From Pseudomonadota bacterium (GTDB taxonomy: Bacteria; Desulfobacterota; Desulfovibrionia; Desulfovibrionales; Desulfovibrionaceae), in assembly GCA_023390395.1 (NCBI GenBank), contig JAEWCY010000104.1, positions 1 to 28,354 on the forward strand: a stretch of 28,354 nt of DNA, read 5' to 3'. Positions 1-7,957 of the stretch are shown piece by piece. Position numbers and translations under genes: made by a program. Numbering within the stretch: position 1 is the stretch's first letter; the number at the start of each line of letters is the position of its first letter. Below the pieces are notes generated by a model that had not been told where the DNA came from, searched no databases, and worked only from the letters and a program-made list of their open reading frames with translations.

Positions 1-95
1 TGACCTCCCCGACGGGTGCGGGTGGGGAGGCGTGTGGGAACGGCGGGCGGCGAAGCGCCGCATTTTAAGATGAGCTCTTTAGAATTCCATTAAAT

Positions 96-112
96 TTGCC
101 CCGAAGGGGCAA
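96..112 (-). terminator. Small hairpin, possible terminator
   Basis: Perfect 7-bp stem. On the minus strand it reads TTGCCCC-TTC-GGGGCAA, giving a stable UUCG-type loop, followed by ATTTAAT. Position and A/T-rich tail fit a terminator for the minus-strand operon ending at 342, but the tail is not a proper U tract. Confidence 0.35.
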
Positions 113-120
113 CGGGCCTG

Positions 121-189
121 CGAGGCCGGAATTTCCCCGGCTGAGCCTGCCGCGAAGCGGCGGCATCAGCCGGGGAAATTCCGGCCTCG
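121..189. repeat. Long perfect inverted repeat (24-bp arms)
   Basis: The arms at 121-144 and 166-189 are exact reverse complements over 24 bp, separated by a 21-nt centre that can itself form a short GCCGC-GAA-GCGGC stem. The structure lies in non-coding DNA downstream of the flippase gene. It could be a strong RNA hairpin (terminator or mRNA-protecting end) or a REP-like mobile palindrome. No transposase or target-site duplication is visible. Confidence 0.75.
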
Positions 190-244
190 CCGACGCACTC
201 CCGCCCACGATCACGCCTCCACCCGCTTCCCCATCCTCCGCTTT

Positions 245-293
245 CCCCATCGGGGGGGACCGGGGGGGCTCCACCCCCCCGGCCCCCGGAGGG
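245..293. repeat. C/G-run intergenic repeat, copy 1
   Basis: Starts CCCCATCGGGGGGG and ends in a CCGGAGG-type motif, with opposed runs of 7 G and 7 C around a short centre. Copy 2 at 6338-6385 has the same order of blocks (CCCCATC, G run, ACC, G run, variable 4-6 nt, C run, GGCC, CCGGAGG). Both follow minus-strand genes, so a terminator-like role is plausible. The central bases differ between copies while the runs are kept, as expected for a conserved stem with a free loop. Confidence 0.6.
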
Positions 294-341
294 CTGCCTT
301 TCCTCTCCCTCCTCCTCCCCCCCCCCTCTGCCTTGCCCACC

Positions 342-1556
342 TCAGCGCCCCTTGCCGAATCCGCCCTTGACGAAGCACATGGCCAGTCCTGCGCACAGGG
401 CGGCTTCGGTGGCGATGGTGGCCAGGGCTGCGCCCTTGGCGGCCAGCGGCGGGACGAGGGCCAGGTTGAGGAGGATGTTGAGGACGGCGGCGAGGACGGT
501 GAGCCAGGCGTAGGCGCGTTCGCGCCCCAGGGCGACCAGGGCCTGGGTGAGGACGTAGTTGGGCAGGATGAAGGGCAGCGAGGCGAGCAGCCAGGAGAGG
601 AGCGGAATGGCGTCGGCGTACTTGTCGCCGAAGGTCAGGGTGAGGATAAACGGCCCCAGGAGAATGCCGCCGGCGGTGGCGGCCAGGGACAGGCCGATCA
701 TGACGCCGAGCATGCGGCTGAAAGAGTGTTTGAAGGCGGCCGTGTCGTCGAGGGAGACGCGCAGCCGGCGGAAGAAGATGTGGGCCAGGGGCGTGGCCAA
801 CATGATGACGCCTTCGATGAGGCGGTAGGCGGCGGCGTAGTTGCCGACGGCGGCCGGGTCGTCGGTGAGCAGGCGCAGCAGGATGATGTCGCAGCGGAAG
901 TAGATGGTGGTGGCGGCGGAGATGCAAAGAAACGCCAGGCAGGGGGCGTAGACCTCGCGGCTAGGCGCGAGGCGCGGCGCGACGCGAAGGACGCGGCCGA
1001 AGGGGGTGAGGCAGGCCGCGGCCTGGCCGGCCAGAAGCCCCAGGAAGACGGCCGTGGGCCCGGGAGACGGGAAGAGCAGGGCCAGGCCGACGCCAAGGGC
1101 GGTGGTGGTGCGGCAAAGCGCCCGCCAGAGGCCTTCGGCGGCGAAGTTGTTGTGTCCCTTGAGCGAGGCCGAGACGAGGGCGGCGGCGGTGAAAAGCGCG
1201 TAGTAGGCCACGGCCGCGCCGAGGGACAGGCTGTCGGCGTCCGGGAAAAGGGGGGCCAGGGCCAGGCCCAGGAGCGTGGTCGCGGCCAGGTGTCCCAGGG
1301 CCAGGGACATAAGCGGCGGCCGGCCGGACTGCGGGGACAAGGCGGCCTTGGCGGTTTCGCGAAAGATCAGGGTGGAGAAGCCACCGTCCTGGAGGATCGC
1401 GAAGATGGAGGCCAGGGTCAGGATGTAGGTGTACTGGCCGAACTGGGCCGGGCCGAGGACGCGGCCGAGCAGAAAGGTGAGCCCGACGGAGACGGCGGCG
1501 GCGTAGAGGGTGGCGGCCCACTGGCTGGTGAGGGCCTTGGCCAGGGCGCGGCTCAC
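342..1556 (-). CDS. Wzx-like polysaccharide flippase (oligosaccharide export membrane protein)
   Basis: 404-residue, strongly hydrophobic protein with about 12-14 likely membrane segments, typical of the MATE/MVF-superfamily flippases that move lipid-linked oligosaccharide across the inner membrane. The N-terminal stretch with LGRVLGPAQFGQY, followed by FAILQDGGFSTLIFRE, is the hallmark opening of this family. Translation starts at GTG (1554-1556), overlapping the stop of the upstream phosphatase gene by 4 nt (GTGA). It is therefore the last gene of a coupled three-gene operon with a GT39 glycosyltransferase and a GmhB-like phosphatase. The likely role is export of a surface glycan unit; the substrate cannot be told from sequence. 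Family call is good, specific function unknown. Confidence 0.85.
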   Translation of the reverse strand: MSRALAKALTSQWAATLYAAAVSVGLTFLLGRVLGPAQFGQYTYILTLASIFAILQDGGFSTLIFRETAKAALSPQSGRPPLMSLALGHLAATTLLGLALAPLFPDADSLSLGAAVAYYALFTAAALVSASLKGHNNFAAEGLWRALCRTTTALGVGLALLFPSPGPTAVFLGLLAGQAAACLTPFGRVLRVAPRLAPSREVYAPCLAFLCISAATTIYFRCDIILLRLLTDDPAAVGNYAAAYRLIEGVIMLATPLAHIFFRRLRVSLDDTAAFKHSFSRMLGVMIGLSLAATAGGILLGPFILTLTFGDKYADAIPLLSWLLASLPFILPNYVLTQALVALGRERAYAWLTVLAAVLNILLNLALVPPLAAKGAALATIATEAALCAGLAMCFVKGGFGKGR

Positions 1557-2170
1557 GGGCCGCTCCGGGGCGCGACGTGGGCCAGGAGGATGTGGTCCAC
1601 GGCGGCGGGCAGATCCCGGGCCAGGACGTGGGGCCAGCCCGGTCGGCGATCGGACAGGACCATGACCGGGTCCGAGGGGTCGGGCAGGCCCAGTTCCCGG
1701 GCGTGGCGCGCGCCGTGGCCCGTGACCACGAGGATGGTCAGGGGCGAGCCCAGGGCCAGGCCGAAGGCGATGTCCGAGGCGGCGTCGCCGATGACGGCGG
1801 TCTCGGCGGCGAGGAGCCCGTGCCGGGCGGCCAGGGCCGTAAACATGCCTGTGGCCGGCTTGCGGCAGGCGCAGGCGTCGTCCGGGGCGTGGGGGCAGTG
1901 GGCCGTCTCGGCCAGGCGCACGCCGTGGGCCGCGAGCAGGGCGTCGAGGCGCTCCCGCACGGCCTCGTACTGGTGCTGGCCGTAATAGCCCCGGCCGATG
2001 CCGGACTGGTTGGTGACGGCGAAAAGGCGCAGCCCGGCCCGGGCCAGCTTCGCCAGGGCCTCGCCGCCGCCGCGCACCAGGGCCACGCCTTGGGGATCGT
2101 GGAGGTAGTGGCGCTCCTCGATGACGGTGCCGTCGCGGTCGAGGAGGACGTTGCGGATGAGCGGCGGCAT
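1553..2170 (-). CDS. gmhB: HAD-family heptose-bisphosphate phosphatase-like protein (GmhB type)
   Basis: 205-residue soluble HAD phosphatase. The first HAD motif is LLDRDGT near residue 10 (nucleophile and acid/base Asp in DxD). VTNQSGIGRGYY gives motif 2 plus the GmhB-type loop. CPHAPDDACACRKPATGM supplies the Cys/His zinc-binding loop that defines the D,D-heptose 1,7-bisphosphate phosphatase branch. A later GDAASDIAFG gives motif 4. Known family role: removing the C7 phosphate during ADP-heptose synthesis for lipopolysaccharide or glycoprotein glycans. The start ATG overlaps the stop of the GT39 gene (ATGA), and its own stop overlaps the flippase start, so all three are translationally coupled. 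A histidinol-phosphate phosphatase role is less likely because no histidine genes are nearby. Confidence 0.85.
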   Translation of the reverse strand: MPPLIRNVLLDRDGTVIEERHYLHDPQGVALVRGGGEALAKLARAGLRLFAVTNQSGIGRGYYGQHQYEAVRERLDALLAAHGVRLAETAHCPHAPDDACACRKPATGMFTALAARHGLLAAETAVIGDAASDIAFGLALGSPLTILVVTGHGARHARELGLPDPSDPVMVLSDRRPGWPHVLARDLPAAVDHILLAHVAPRSGP

Positions 2171-5100
2171 CAGAAGTCGTCCTGCAGGGCCGGCAGGTAG
2201 GGCAGGGGCCGGGTGGAGAGGAACAGCGACAGGGGCGCGCCGGCGTTGTCCAGAAGCGTCATGGGAAGCGTTTCTCCTGTGGCGTGGAGGGGCGGGAAGG
2301 ACGAGGCGTCGAGCACGGCCTCGATGCGCATGCGCACGTCGTCCCGGGACCAGAGCTGCGTTCCCGGGCCGGAAAGCTCGAAGCGCACGAAGCCGTTGGC
2401 GATGGGCTTGTCGAAGCGCAGCACCGAGACGCGGCGGGACATGAGCCCTTCCCAGAGTCCCGAGCGGCTGCTGGAAAGGCGGTCCAGCCTCTTGAAACGC
2501 TTGCCGTCCGGGGAAAAGGAGACGGCGACGTTGTTCTTGCCCGCCTTGTCCGAGAAGACGCGCGGGTAGGAGACGATGCGCAGTTCGCGCATGGGGTAGG
2601 CGGAACTCAGGGGCACGGTGACGGAGCAGGGGCCGGGGTCCTTGCAGGCCAGGCAGTCCTCGCCGTCGTTTTTTCGGATGTTCGTGGCCAGGGGAAAGGC
2701 GGCCAGGGCTTCGGCCTCGGCGTGGAAGCTCGGCTCGAAGCGCAGCACGCCGCCCTCGCGCTGCAAAAGGAGCGTCGTCGGCGGCGGTGCGAGCACCGGC
2801 ACGGACAGGGTCTTGCCGCCGATGTCCAGGCGCGGGCGATTGAGCGCGCCGGAGAGCTTGAGGGCCCGGAATTCCCCGGGCGGCGACTGGCCCAGCCGGG
2901 CCGTGACGGGCGCGCCTTGGGCCAGGGGCACGAAGGGGTCGGTCAGGGACGGGTCGTAAAAGAGATAGGCCGGCGAACCGTCGGGGCCCGGGATGGCGAA
3001 GACCGGGGCCAGTCCCGGGTGGGCGTTTTGGAAGGCGGCCAGGGCCTCGTAAGGATTGGCCGGTCCCTGGGGAATGTCCGGGGCGGCCGGGAAGGCGTAG
3101 AGCGCGTCGTCGGCCAAAAGCGGCTCGCCGGGCAGCCAGCGGGCCAGGACGATGTTGCGGGCGGCGTGGGCCAGGGCCGTCTCGGCCGGGCCGGGACCGG
3201 TCGGCGTGCCGGACAGGTCCGCCCGCAGCTCGATGCGGATCGCCTCGATGACGCCGGGGTCGAAGACCGGGCCGTAGGCGATGCGCAGCTGCACGCGTTC
3301 CCCCCCTCCCCGGGGCAGGTCCACGGGGAATTCCCGGCTGACGAAGCGCCGTTTCTCGTGGTTTGGCGCGACAAGTTTGCCGTCCGGGCCGAGGAAGCTT
3401 TCGCCGGTCACGACGCCGGCTTCCCGCCAGGGCCCGTCGTCCACGGCCAGGGACACGGTCACGCGGGAGTCGGAGGGCAGGTCGGCCAGGAAGGTGGCGG
3501 AAAACTCCATCCTGACGGTCGCGGCGGCCAGGCGCGTGCCGGTCGCGGCCACGAAGCGCCAGTCGGCGTGGCCGGGCTTGTCGTAGTCGTAGTGGGAAAG
3601 CGTGTGGTAGCGGCTTTCCGGTCCCAGGTTCACGGCCGCGTCGCAGTCCGCGTAGAACTGGTAGGTGGTGAAGTCCTCGACGTAGGCGGCGCGGCCCTCG
3701 GCGTCCGGGAAAAGCGTCACGGGCGCGGTGCTGACGAGGCCCAGGGCGGAGACGGTGGTGTCCTGGATGACGGCGCGTTTGACCGGCGGAAAGGGGAGCT
3801 TGGGCGGCGTCAGATCGCTCTGGATGAGATGGAAGGCGCGCTTGTAGCCCTCGGGGGTGTAGCGGGAAAGGTTGTCGAAGACGCCGGGCAAGTACCAGTT
3901 GGCGATGAGCTTGGGGTTGCGGTTGCTCTGGAAGAACAGGTAGCGCACGTTGTTTTTGTTCCAGACCAGATAGTCCGCCAGTTCCTTGGCGTAGGACGTC
4001 TCGCGTCGGTAGTAGACGGACAGCGAGCGCAGGTTGGGGATGCTGACGAGCAGGGCGAGGAGCGCGCCGGCCAGGGGCACGGCCCAGGCGGCGCGCGACG
4101 GGGCGAGCGCCATGTGGCGGGCGACGCGGTCCGTGATCCAGGCGAGGCCGAGACCGGCCAGGGCGAGCAGGGCGTAGAAGGCGTTGAAGGCGTAGCGCGA
4201 ACTCAGTTCGAGCTGGGTGCCGGCGGCCAGGAAGGCGACCAGGGGCATGCCGGCGAAGCAGAGCAGGAGCGCCAGGCCGTCGCGCCATTTCCTCTGCGCG
4301 GCCACGACGCCGCCGACGAGCCCGAGCAGGGCCAGGGGCAGCCAGGGCAGGCCGTGCTTGGGCGCGGCATAGGCCCCGAATTCCGACAGGATGGTGAGCA
4401 GGATGTCGCTTGGGATGGTGGGGGTGCCGCCGCCGGACTTGAGCAGGGTGAAGACGTTTTTATAAGCCGCAAGCCACGGCGCGTAGAGCAGCCCCACCAG
4501 GGCCACGCAGCCGGCCAGGGCCAGGGCCTTGCCAAGGGCCTGGTGGGGCGTGAGCGCCCTGGTCCGCAGGGCGCGAACCAGGAACCAGACCGTGAACGCC
4601 CCTTCGGCCGCGATGTTGGAGCTGGCCGTGTAGGCGGTGTAGCACATGGCCGTGGTGGCCGCGACGAAGGCGGCGTAGCGCCAGGGGCCTCCCCTGGTCA
4701 GGGCGCGGTAGAGCGCGAGCAGCGACAGCAGCCCCAGGAGCATGAACAGGCTATACGGCCGCAGCTCCCGGGAATAGTGCATCTGGTAGACGGAAAGGGT
4801 GGCCAGCACGGCGGCGCACAGCCCGGCAGCACGGCCAAAGAGCGCGGCGGCGAGGGCATAGAGCGCGGCGATGGCCGCCGTGCCGCAGGCGACGCTCAAA
4901 AGCCGCAGCACGGCGTCGTCGCGGCTGATCGCGAGCACGGCATGGGTGAGCAGGTGGTAGAGCGGCGGGAAGAATTCGCCGCCGATGTCCGACGGCCCCA
5001 CCACGGTCAGCGTGTGCAGCATCCGGGACACGGGCAGCTTGGCGATGCCGAGGGTGATGCATTCGTCCCACCACAGCGACGGCTCGCCCAGGTGCAGCAG

Positions 5101-5172
5101 GCGAAGCGTCGCGCCGGCCGCGAGCAGCAGGGCGAGGAGGATGGCGTACAGGCGTTTGGGTTCGCTGGGCAT
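2170..5172 (-). CDS. GT39-family membrane glycosyltransferase with large periplasmic C-terminal half
   Basis: 1000-residue protein. Roughly the first 380 residues are membrane segments with the GT39/ArnT/PMT pattern: a first helix, then WWDEC (34-38, probable catalytic Asp/Glu loop), FFPPLYH (67-73) and AISRDDAVLRLLS (81-93). Such enzymes transfer a sugar from a polyprenyl-phosphate carrier at the outer face of the inner membrane. The remaining ~600 residues are soluble, beta-rich and unusual in size for the family (commonly 450-600 residues in total). The final ~200 residues resemble a discoidin-like carbohydrate-binding fold by eye, with a cysteine cluster EDCLACKDPGPC. First gene of the operon with gmhB and the flippase. 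No good Shine-Dalgarno is seen, only GGGAAG about 12 nt before the ATG. Confidence 0.8.
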   Translation of the reverse strand: MPSEPKRLYAILLALLLAAGATLRLLHLGEPSLWWDECITLGIAKLPVSRMLHTLTVVGPSDIGGEFFPPLYHLLTHAVLAISRDDAVLRLLSVACGTAAIAALYALAAALFGRAAGLCAAVLATLSVYQMHYSRELRPYSLFMLLGLLSLLALYRALTRGGPWRYAAFVAATTAMCYTAYTASSNIAAEGAFTVWFLVRALRTRALTPHQALGKALALAGCVALVGLLYAPWLAAYKNVFTLLKSGGGTPTIPSDILLTILSEFGAYAAPKHGLPWLPLALLGLVGGVVAAQRKWRDGLALLLCFAGMPLVAFLAAGTQLELSSRYAFNAFYALLALAGLGLAWITDRVARHMALAPSRAAWAVPLAGALLALLVSIPNLRSLSVYYRRETSYAKELADYLVWNKNNVRYLFFQSNRNPKLIANWYLPGVFDNLSRYTPEGYKRAFHLIQSDLTPPKLPFPPVKRAVIQDTTVSALGLVSTAPVTLFPDAEGRAAYVEDFTTYQFYADCDAAVNLGPESRYHTLSHYDYDKPGHADWRFVAATGTRLAAATVRMEFSATFLADLPSDSRVTVSLAVDDGPWREAGVVTGESFLGPDGKLVAPNHEKRRFVSREFPVDLPRGGGERVQLRIAYGPVFDPGVIEAIRIELRADLSGTPTGPGPAETALAHAARNIVLARWLPGEPLLADDALYAFPAAPDIPQGPANPYEALAAFQNAHPGLAPVFAIPGPDGSPAYLFYDPSLTDPFVPLAQGAPVTARLGQSPPGEFRALKLSGALNRPRLDIGGKTLSVPVLAPPPTTLLLQREGGVLRFEPSFHAEAEALAAFPLATNIRKNDGEDCLACKDPGPCSVTVPLSSAYPMRELRIVSYPRVFSDKAGKNNVAVSFSPDGKRFKRLDRLSSSRSGLWEGLMSRRVSVLRFDKPIANGFVRFELSGPGTQLWSRDDVRMRIEAVLDASSFPPLHATGETLPMTLLDNAGAPLSLFLSTRPLPYLPALQDDF

Positions 5173-5189
5173 GGAGGAAGCGTCTTCCC

Positions 5190-5210
5190 TGGCCCTTTAT
5201 TGCAGGGCCA
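5190..5210. repeat. 7-bp hairpin between mnmA and the GT39 gene
   Basis: TGGCCCT-TTATTGC-AGGGCCA, a perfect 7-bp stem with a 7-nt loop in the 45-nt gap between the GT39 start codon (5172) and the mnmA stop codon (5218). No U tract follows on the minus strand, so it is more likely a processing or leader structure than a terminator. Confidence 0.4.
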
Positions 5211-5217
5211 AGGCCAT

Positions 5218-6300
5218 TTAGCCAAGCTTTGGCGGGAAGACAAGGCCGGGGGCGGCGGCGCAAAATCCGTCCTCGATGACCCCGCCGGCCAGGACGCGGC
5301 CGGACGCGTCGTAGACCGCGACGATCTGGCCGGCCGTGGGCCGCGTCACCGGGGCGTTGAAGGCGACGGCAAGGGTTTCCCCCTCAAGCGAGGCCCGGGC
5401 CGGTCGCGGGCGCATGCGGTAGCAGGTCTGGGCCAGGACGACTTCCGGCCAGAGGCCGGGAGCGACCAGAGCATTGGCCTGGCCGGCCCGGCAGGCCGTG
5501 GCGTCGAGCAGGCTTTTGGGCCCCACGCGCAGCACGTTGTGGGCTGGGTCCTTGGCCAGGACGTAGAGCGGTTCGCGCCAGCCCACGCCAAGGCCCTTGC
5601 GCTGCCCCACGGTGTGCCGCCACAGGCCCTGGTGCGTGCCCAGGCGCGCGCCGTCCGGGAGCAGGATGGGGCCCGGGCCGGAGAGGCGCGCGCCGCTTTC
5701 CAGCAGAAAGGCGCGGTAGTCGTCGCCCGGCACGAAGCAGACCTCGCGCGACTCCCGGGGCAGCGGCGGATCGAGGCCCAGGGCGGCCAGGGCGGCCGGG
5801 TTGTCGGCCTTGCGCCTGCCGGCCATGGGGAAAACCGCCCGGACCAGGGCGGCGGGGCGCACCAGGGAGAGAAAATAACTCTGGTCGCGGGTGTCGTCCG
5901 CGCCGCGGCACAGGGCCGGGCCGTGCGGCCCATCCTCCAGCCGGGCGTAGTGGCCCGTGGCCAGGCGCTCGGCCCCGAGGGTGCGGGCCGCTTCCAGGAG
6001 CAGGCCGAACTTCATGTCCCGGTTGCAGGCGGCGCACGGATTTGGGGTCAGGCCCGCGGCGTAGGCCTCGATGAAAGGCGCGATCACCCGCTCGCGGAAG
6101 TCCCGGGAGAGATCGACGGCGTGGAAGGGCACGCCGAGGAGTTCGCACTGGGCGGCGATGGCCCGGGCCACCTCACGGCGCGCCGGGTCCGGGGGCAGGA
6201 AATAGGCGTGCACGGCCAGCAGGTCGTGGCCGGCCCGGCGCAGCAGGCCCAGGGAGAGCAGGCTGTCCGAGCCGCCGGATACCGCCACCGCGATCCTCAT
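5218..6300 (-). CDS. mnmA: tRNA-specific 2-thiouridylase (divergent MnmA)
   Basis: 360 residues; adds sulfur to U34 of Lys, Glu and Gln tRNAs. The PP-loop SGGSDS (8-13) binds ATP. The two catalytic cysteines are present: C92 in TPNPCAACNRDMKFG and C188 in SREVCFVPGDDYRAFL. The C-terminal GTHQGLWRHTVGQRKGLG block is the MnmA RNA-binding signature. The start at 6300 is chosen because MRIAVAVSGG begins exactly at the PP-loop strand and a GGGAG site lies 5 nt upstream; the longer frame to 6366 enters the C/G-run repeat. Oddity: SGGSDS replaces the usual SGGVDS of MnmA, closer to TilS/TtcA-type loops, but the two cysteine motifs make MnmA the better call. Confidence 0.88.
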   Translation of the reverse strand: MRIAVAVSGGSDSLLSLGLLRRAGHDLLAVHAYFLPPDPARREVARAIAAQCELLGVPFHAVDLSRDFRERVIAPFIEAYAAGLTPNPCAACNRDMKFGLLLEAARTLGAERLATGHYARLEDGPHGPALCRGADDTRDQSYFLSLVRPAALVRAVFPMAGRRKADNPAALAALGLDPPLPRESREVCFVPGDDYRAFLLESGARLSGPGPILLPDGARLGTHQGLWRHTVGQRKGLGVGWREPLYVLAKDPAHNVLRVGPKSLLDATACRAGQANALVAPGLWPEVVLAQTCYRMRPRPARASLEGETLAVAFNAPVTRPTAGQIVAVYDASGRVLAGGVIEDGFCAAAPGLVFPPKLG

Positions 6301-6337
6301 AGTCTCCCTTCCCGGTATGAAATACCTCGGCACCGCA

Positions 6338-6385
6338 CCCCATCGGGGGGGACCGGGGGGGATCATCCCCCCCGGCCGCCGGAGG
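6338..6385. repeat. C/G-run intergenic repeat, copy 2 (probable gatA terminator)
   Basis: Same block order as the element at 245-293: CCCCATC, 7 G, ACC, 7 G, ATCAT, C run, GGCC, CCGGAGG. On the minus strand it can fold as G7-ATGAT-C7 beside CCGGCGGCCGG. It sits between the gatA stop (6403) and the mnmA start (6300), both minus strand, so a terminating or 3'-protecting role for gatA is likely. Confidence 0.6.
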
Positions 6386-6402
6386 CCTCTTCGTCTTTTC
6401 CC

Positions 6403-7869
6403 TTATAACCCTGCAGGTTGCGGAAGCCTAGGCAGGGCGTCGCCCAGCACCTTGGCCGTGCGCAGGATGGCCGTCTCGTCGAAGGCCGGACCGAAGAGCT
6501 GCATGCCGATGGGCATGCCCGAGTCCTTGCCCAGGCCCACGGGCATGGACAGGCCCGGCAGGCCGGCCAGGTTCAGGGAGATGGTGAAGATGTCGCTCAG
6601 GTACATCTTGAGCGGATCGCCGGACATCTTGCCGATGGGGTAGGCGGCGAAGGGCGAGGTCGGGCCGCAGACCACGTCGCATTTGGCGAAGGCGTCCAGG
6701 AAGTCCTGGCGGATGAGGCGTCGCACCTGCGCGGCCTTGCGGTAGTAAGCGTCGTAGTAGCCGGCCGAGAGCACGTAGGTGCCGATGACGATGCGGCGGC
6801 GGACCTCCGGGCCGAAGCCCTGGGAGCGCGACAGTTCGTAGAGTTCCTCCAGGGTCTTGGCTTCCGGGGCGCGGCGGCCGTAGCGCACGCCGTCGAAGCG
6901 GGCCAGGTTGGAGGAAGCCTCGGCCATGGCCACGATGTAGTAGGTGGCCACGGCGTAGGGGGTGTGGGGAAGCGAGACGGGCACGACCTTGGCCCCGAGG
7001 CTTGCGGCCGCGTCCATGGCCTGGCGGCAGGCCTGGCGCACTTCGGCGTCCACGCCCTCACCCCAGTATTCGTCGGGCAGGCCGATGACGAGGCCCTTGA
7101 GGTCGGCCGCGCCGGCGATGGCGGCCTCGAAGTCCGGGACGTCGCGTGGGGCCGAGGTGGAATCTTTCGCATCGTGGCCGGCGATGACCGTGAGCACGGC
7201 GGCGGCGTCGTCGGCGGTGCGGGCCAGGGGGCCGATCTGGTCCAGGCTCGAACTGTAGGCCACCAGGCCGTAGCGCGACACGCGGCCGTAGGTGGGTTTT
7301 ATGCCGACCGTGCCGCAGAAGGCGGCGGGCTGGCGTATGGAGCCGCCGGTGTCGGTGCCGAGCGCGGCGAAGCACTGGCCGGCGGCCACGGCCGCGGCCG
7401 AGCCGCCGCTCGATCCGCCGGGCACGCGGGAGAGGTCCCAGGGGTTGGCCGTGATCTGGTAGGCGGAATTTTCCGTGGACGAGCCCATGGCGAATTCGTC
7501 GAGATTGACCTTGCCGAGGAGGACCGCGCCGGCGTCCTTGAGCTTTTCGACGCAGGCGGCGTCGTAGAAGGGCACGAAGTTCTCGAGGATCTTGGAACCG
7601 CAGGTGGTGGGGGCGTCGGCGACGCAGATGGCGTCCTTGACGAAGACGGGCACGCCCCACAGGCGCTTGCCGGCGGCCGGGCCGTCGGCGTCCATGGCCC
7701 GGGCCTGGGCAAGGGCCTTTTCGGCCTGCAGGTGCAGTATGGCCTTGATTTTGGGCTCGGTGGCCTCGATGCGGGCCAGGCAGGCGGCCACGGCCTCCTC
7801 GGCCTTGATTTCCCGGGCGGCCAACTTGTCGCGCACGGCGGTCAGGGTCAGCGAGACGATGTCGGACAT
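6403..7869 (-). CDS. gatA: Asp-tRNA(Asn)/Glu-tRNA(Gln) amidotransferase subunit A
   Basis: 488 residues, the normal length. This is the glutaminase/amidase subunit that releases ammonia for transamidation of mischarged Glu-tRNA(Gln) and Asp-tRNA(Asn). The amidase-signature Ser-cisSer-Lys triad is visible: K78 in GVPVFVKDAIC, S153 in VPGGSSGGSAAA and S177 in GTDTGGSIRQPAAFCG. AAGGA about 8 nt before the ATG supports the start. It lies 88 nt downstream of gatC in the same orientation, so the two are probably cotranscribed behind the lipoprotein gene. gatB, the kinase/tRNA-binding subunit, is not in the window. The spacer to gatC contains a CCGGG-type hairpin (about 7910-7925) and no promoter I can recognise. 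Confidence 0.97.
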   Translation of the reverse strand: MSDIVSLTLTAVRDKLAAREIKAEEAVAACLARIEATEPKIKAILHLQAEKALAQARAMDADGPAAGKRLWGVPVFVKDAICVADAPTTCGSKILENFVPFYDAACVEKLKDAGAVLLGKVNLDEFAMGSSTENSAYQITANPWDLSRVPGGSSGGSAAAVAAGQCFAALGTDTGGSIRQPAAFCGTVGIKPTYGRVSRYGLVAYSSSLDQIGPLARTADDAAAVLTVIAGHDAKDSTSAPRDVPDFEAAIAGAADLKGLVIGLPDEYWGEGVDAEVRQACRQAMDAAASLGAKVVPVSLPHTPYAVATYYIVAMAEASSNLARFDGVRYGRRAPEAKTLEELYELSRSQGFGPEVRRRIVIGTYVLSAGYYDAYYRKAAQVRRLIRQDFLDAFAKCDVVCGPTSPFAAYPIGKMSGDPLKMYLSDIFTISLNLAGLPGLSMPVGLGKDSGMPIGMQLFGPAFDETAILRTAKVLGDALPRLPQPAGL

Positions 7870-7957
7870 GAGCTATCCTTTGCTGCGAAGCCTCACCCCC
7901 GGCGGGGGGCCGGGAAAAGACCCGGCAGGCGCGGGACGACGCCCGCATCTTCGGGGA

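Larger units (their letters stand above)
1..341. other. Gene-free intergenic stretch rich in hairpins
   Basis: I see no credible gene here. Reading frames in this stretch are repetitive, proline/arginine rich and lack a Shine-Dalgarno site. The stretch instead holds several inverted repeats: a small stem at 47-61 (GCGGCG-AAG-CGCCGC) followed by ATTTT, a TTGCCCC-GAA-GGGGCAA hairpin at 96-112, a perfect 24-bp inverted repeat at 121-189, and a C/G-rich element at 245-293. It follows the stop codon of the minus-strand flippase gene at 342, so some of these probably end that transcript. The 47-61 stem could end a plus-strand transcript entering from outside the window. Confidence 0.7.

Noticed and set aside
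1553..4288. 911-residue minus-strand frame containing the GmhB-like protein
   Set aside because: Only the last 205 residues match a family. The rest is an Arg/Pro/Gly-rich out-of-frame reading of the GT39 gene; an ATGA overlap marks the true start.
2284..6408. 1374-residue plus-strand open frame, and similar long frames at 96-1985, 6418-7980, 8287-9804, 9254-11836, 22922-25399 and 25168-26544
   Set aside because: They lie antisense to recognised minus-strand genes and have Gly/Gln/Arg/Val-rich low-complexity sequence, the usual mirror of high-GC codon use. No family motifs or ribosome sites.
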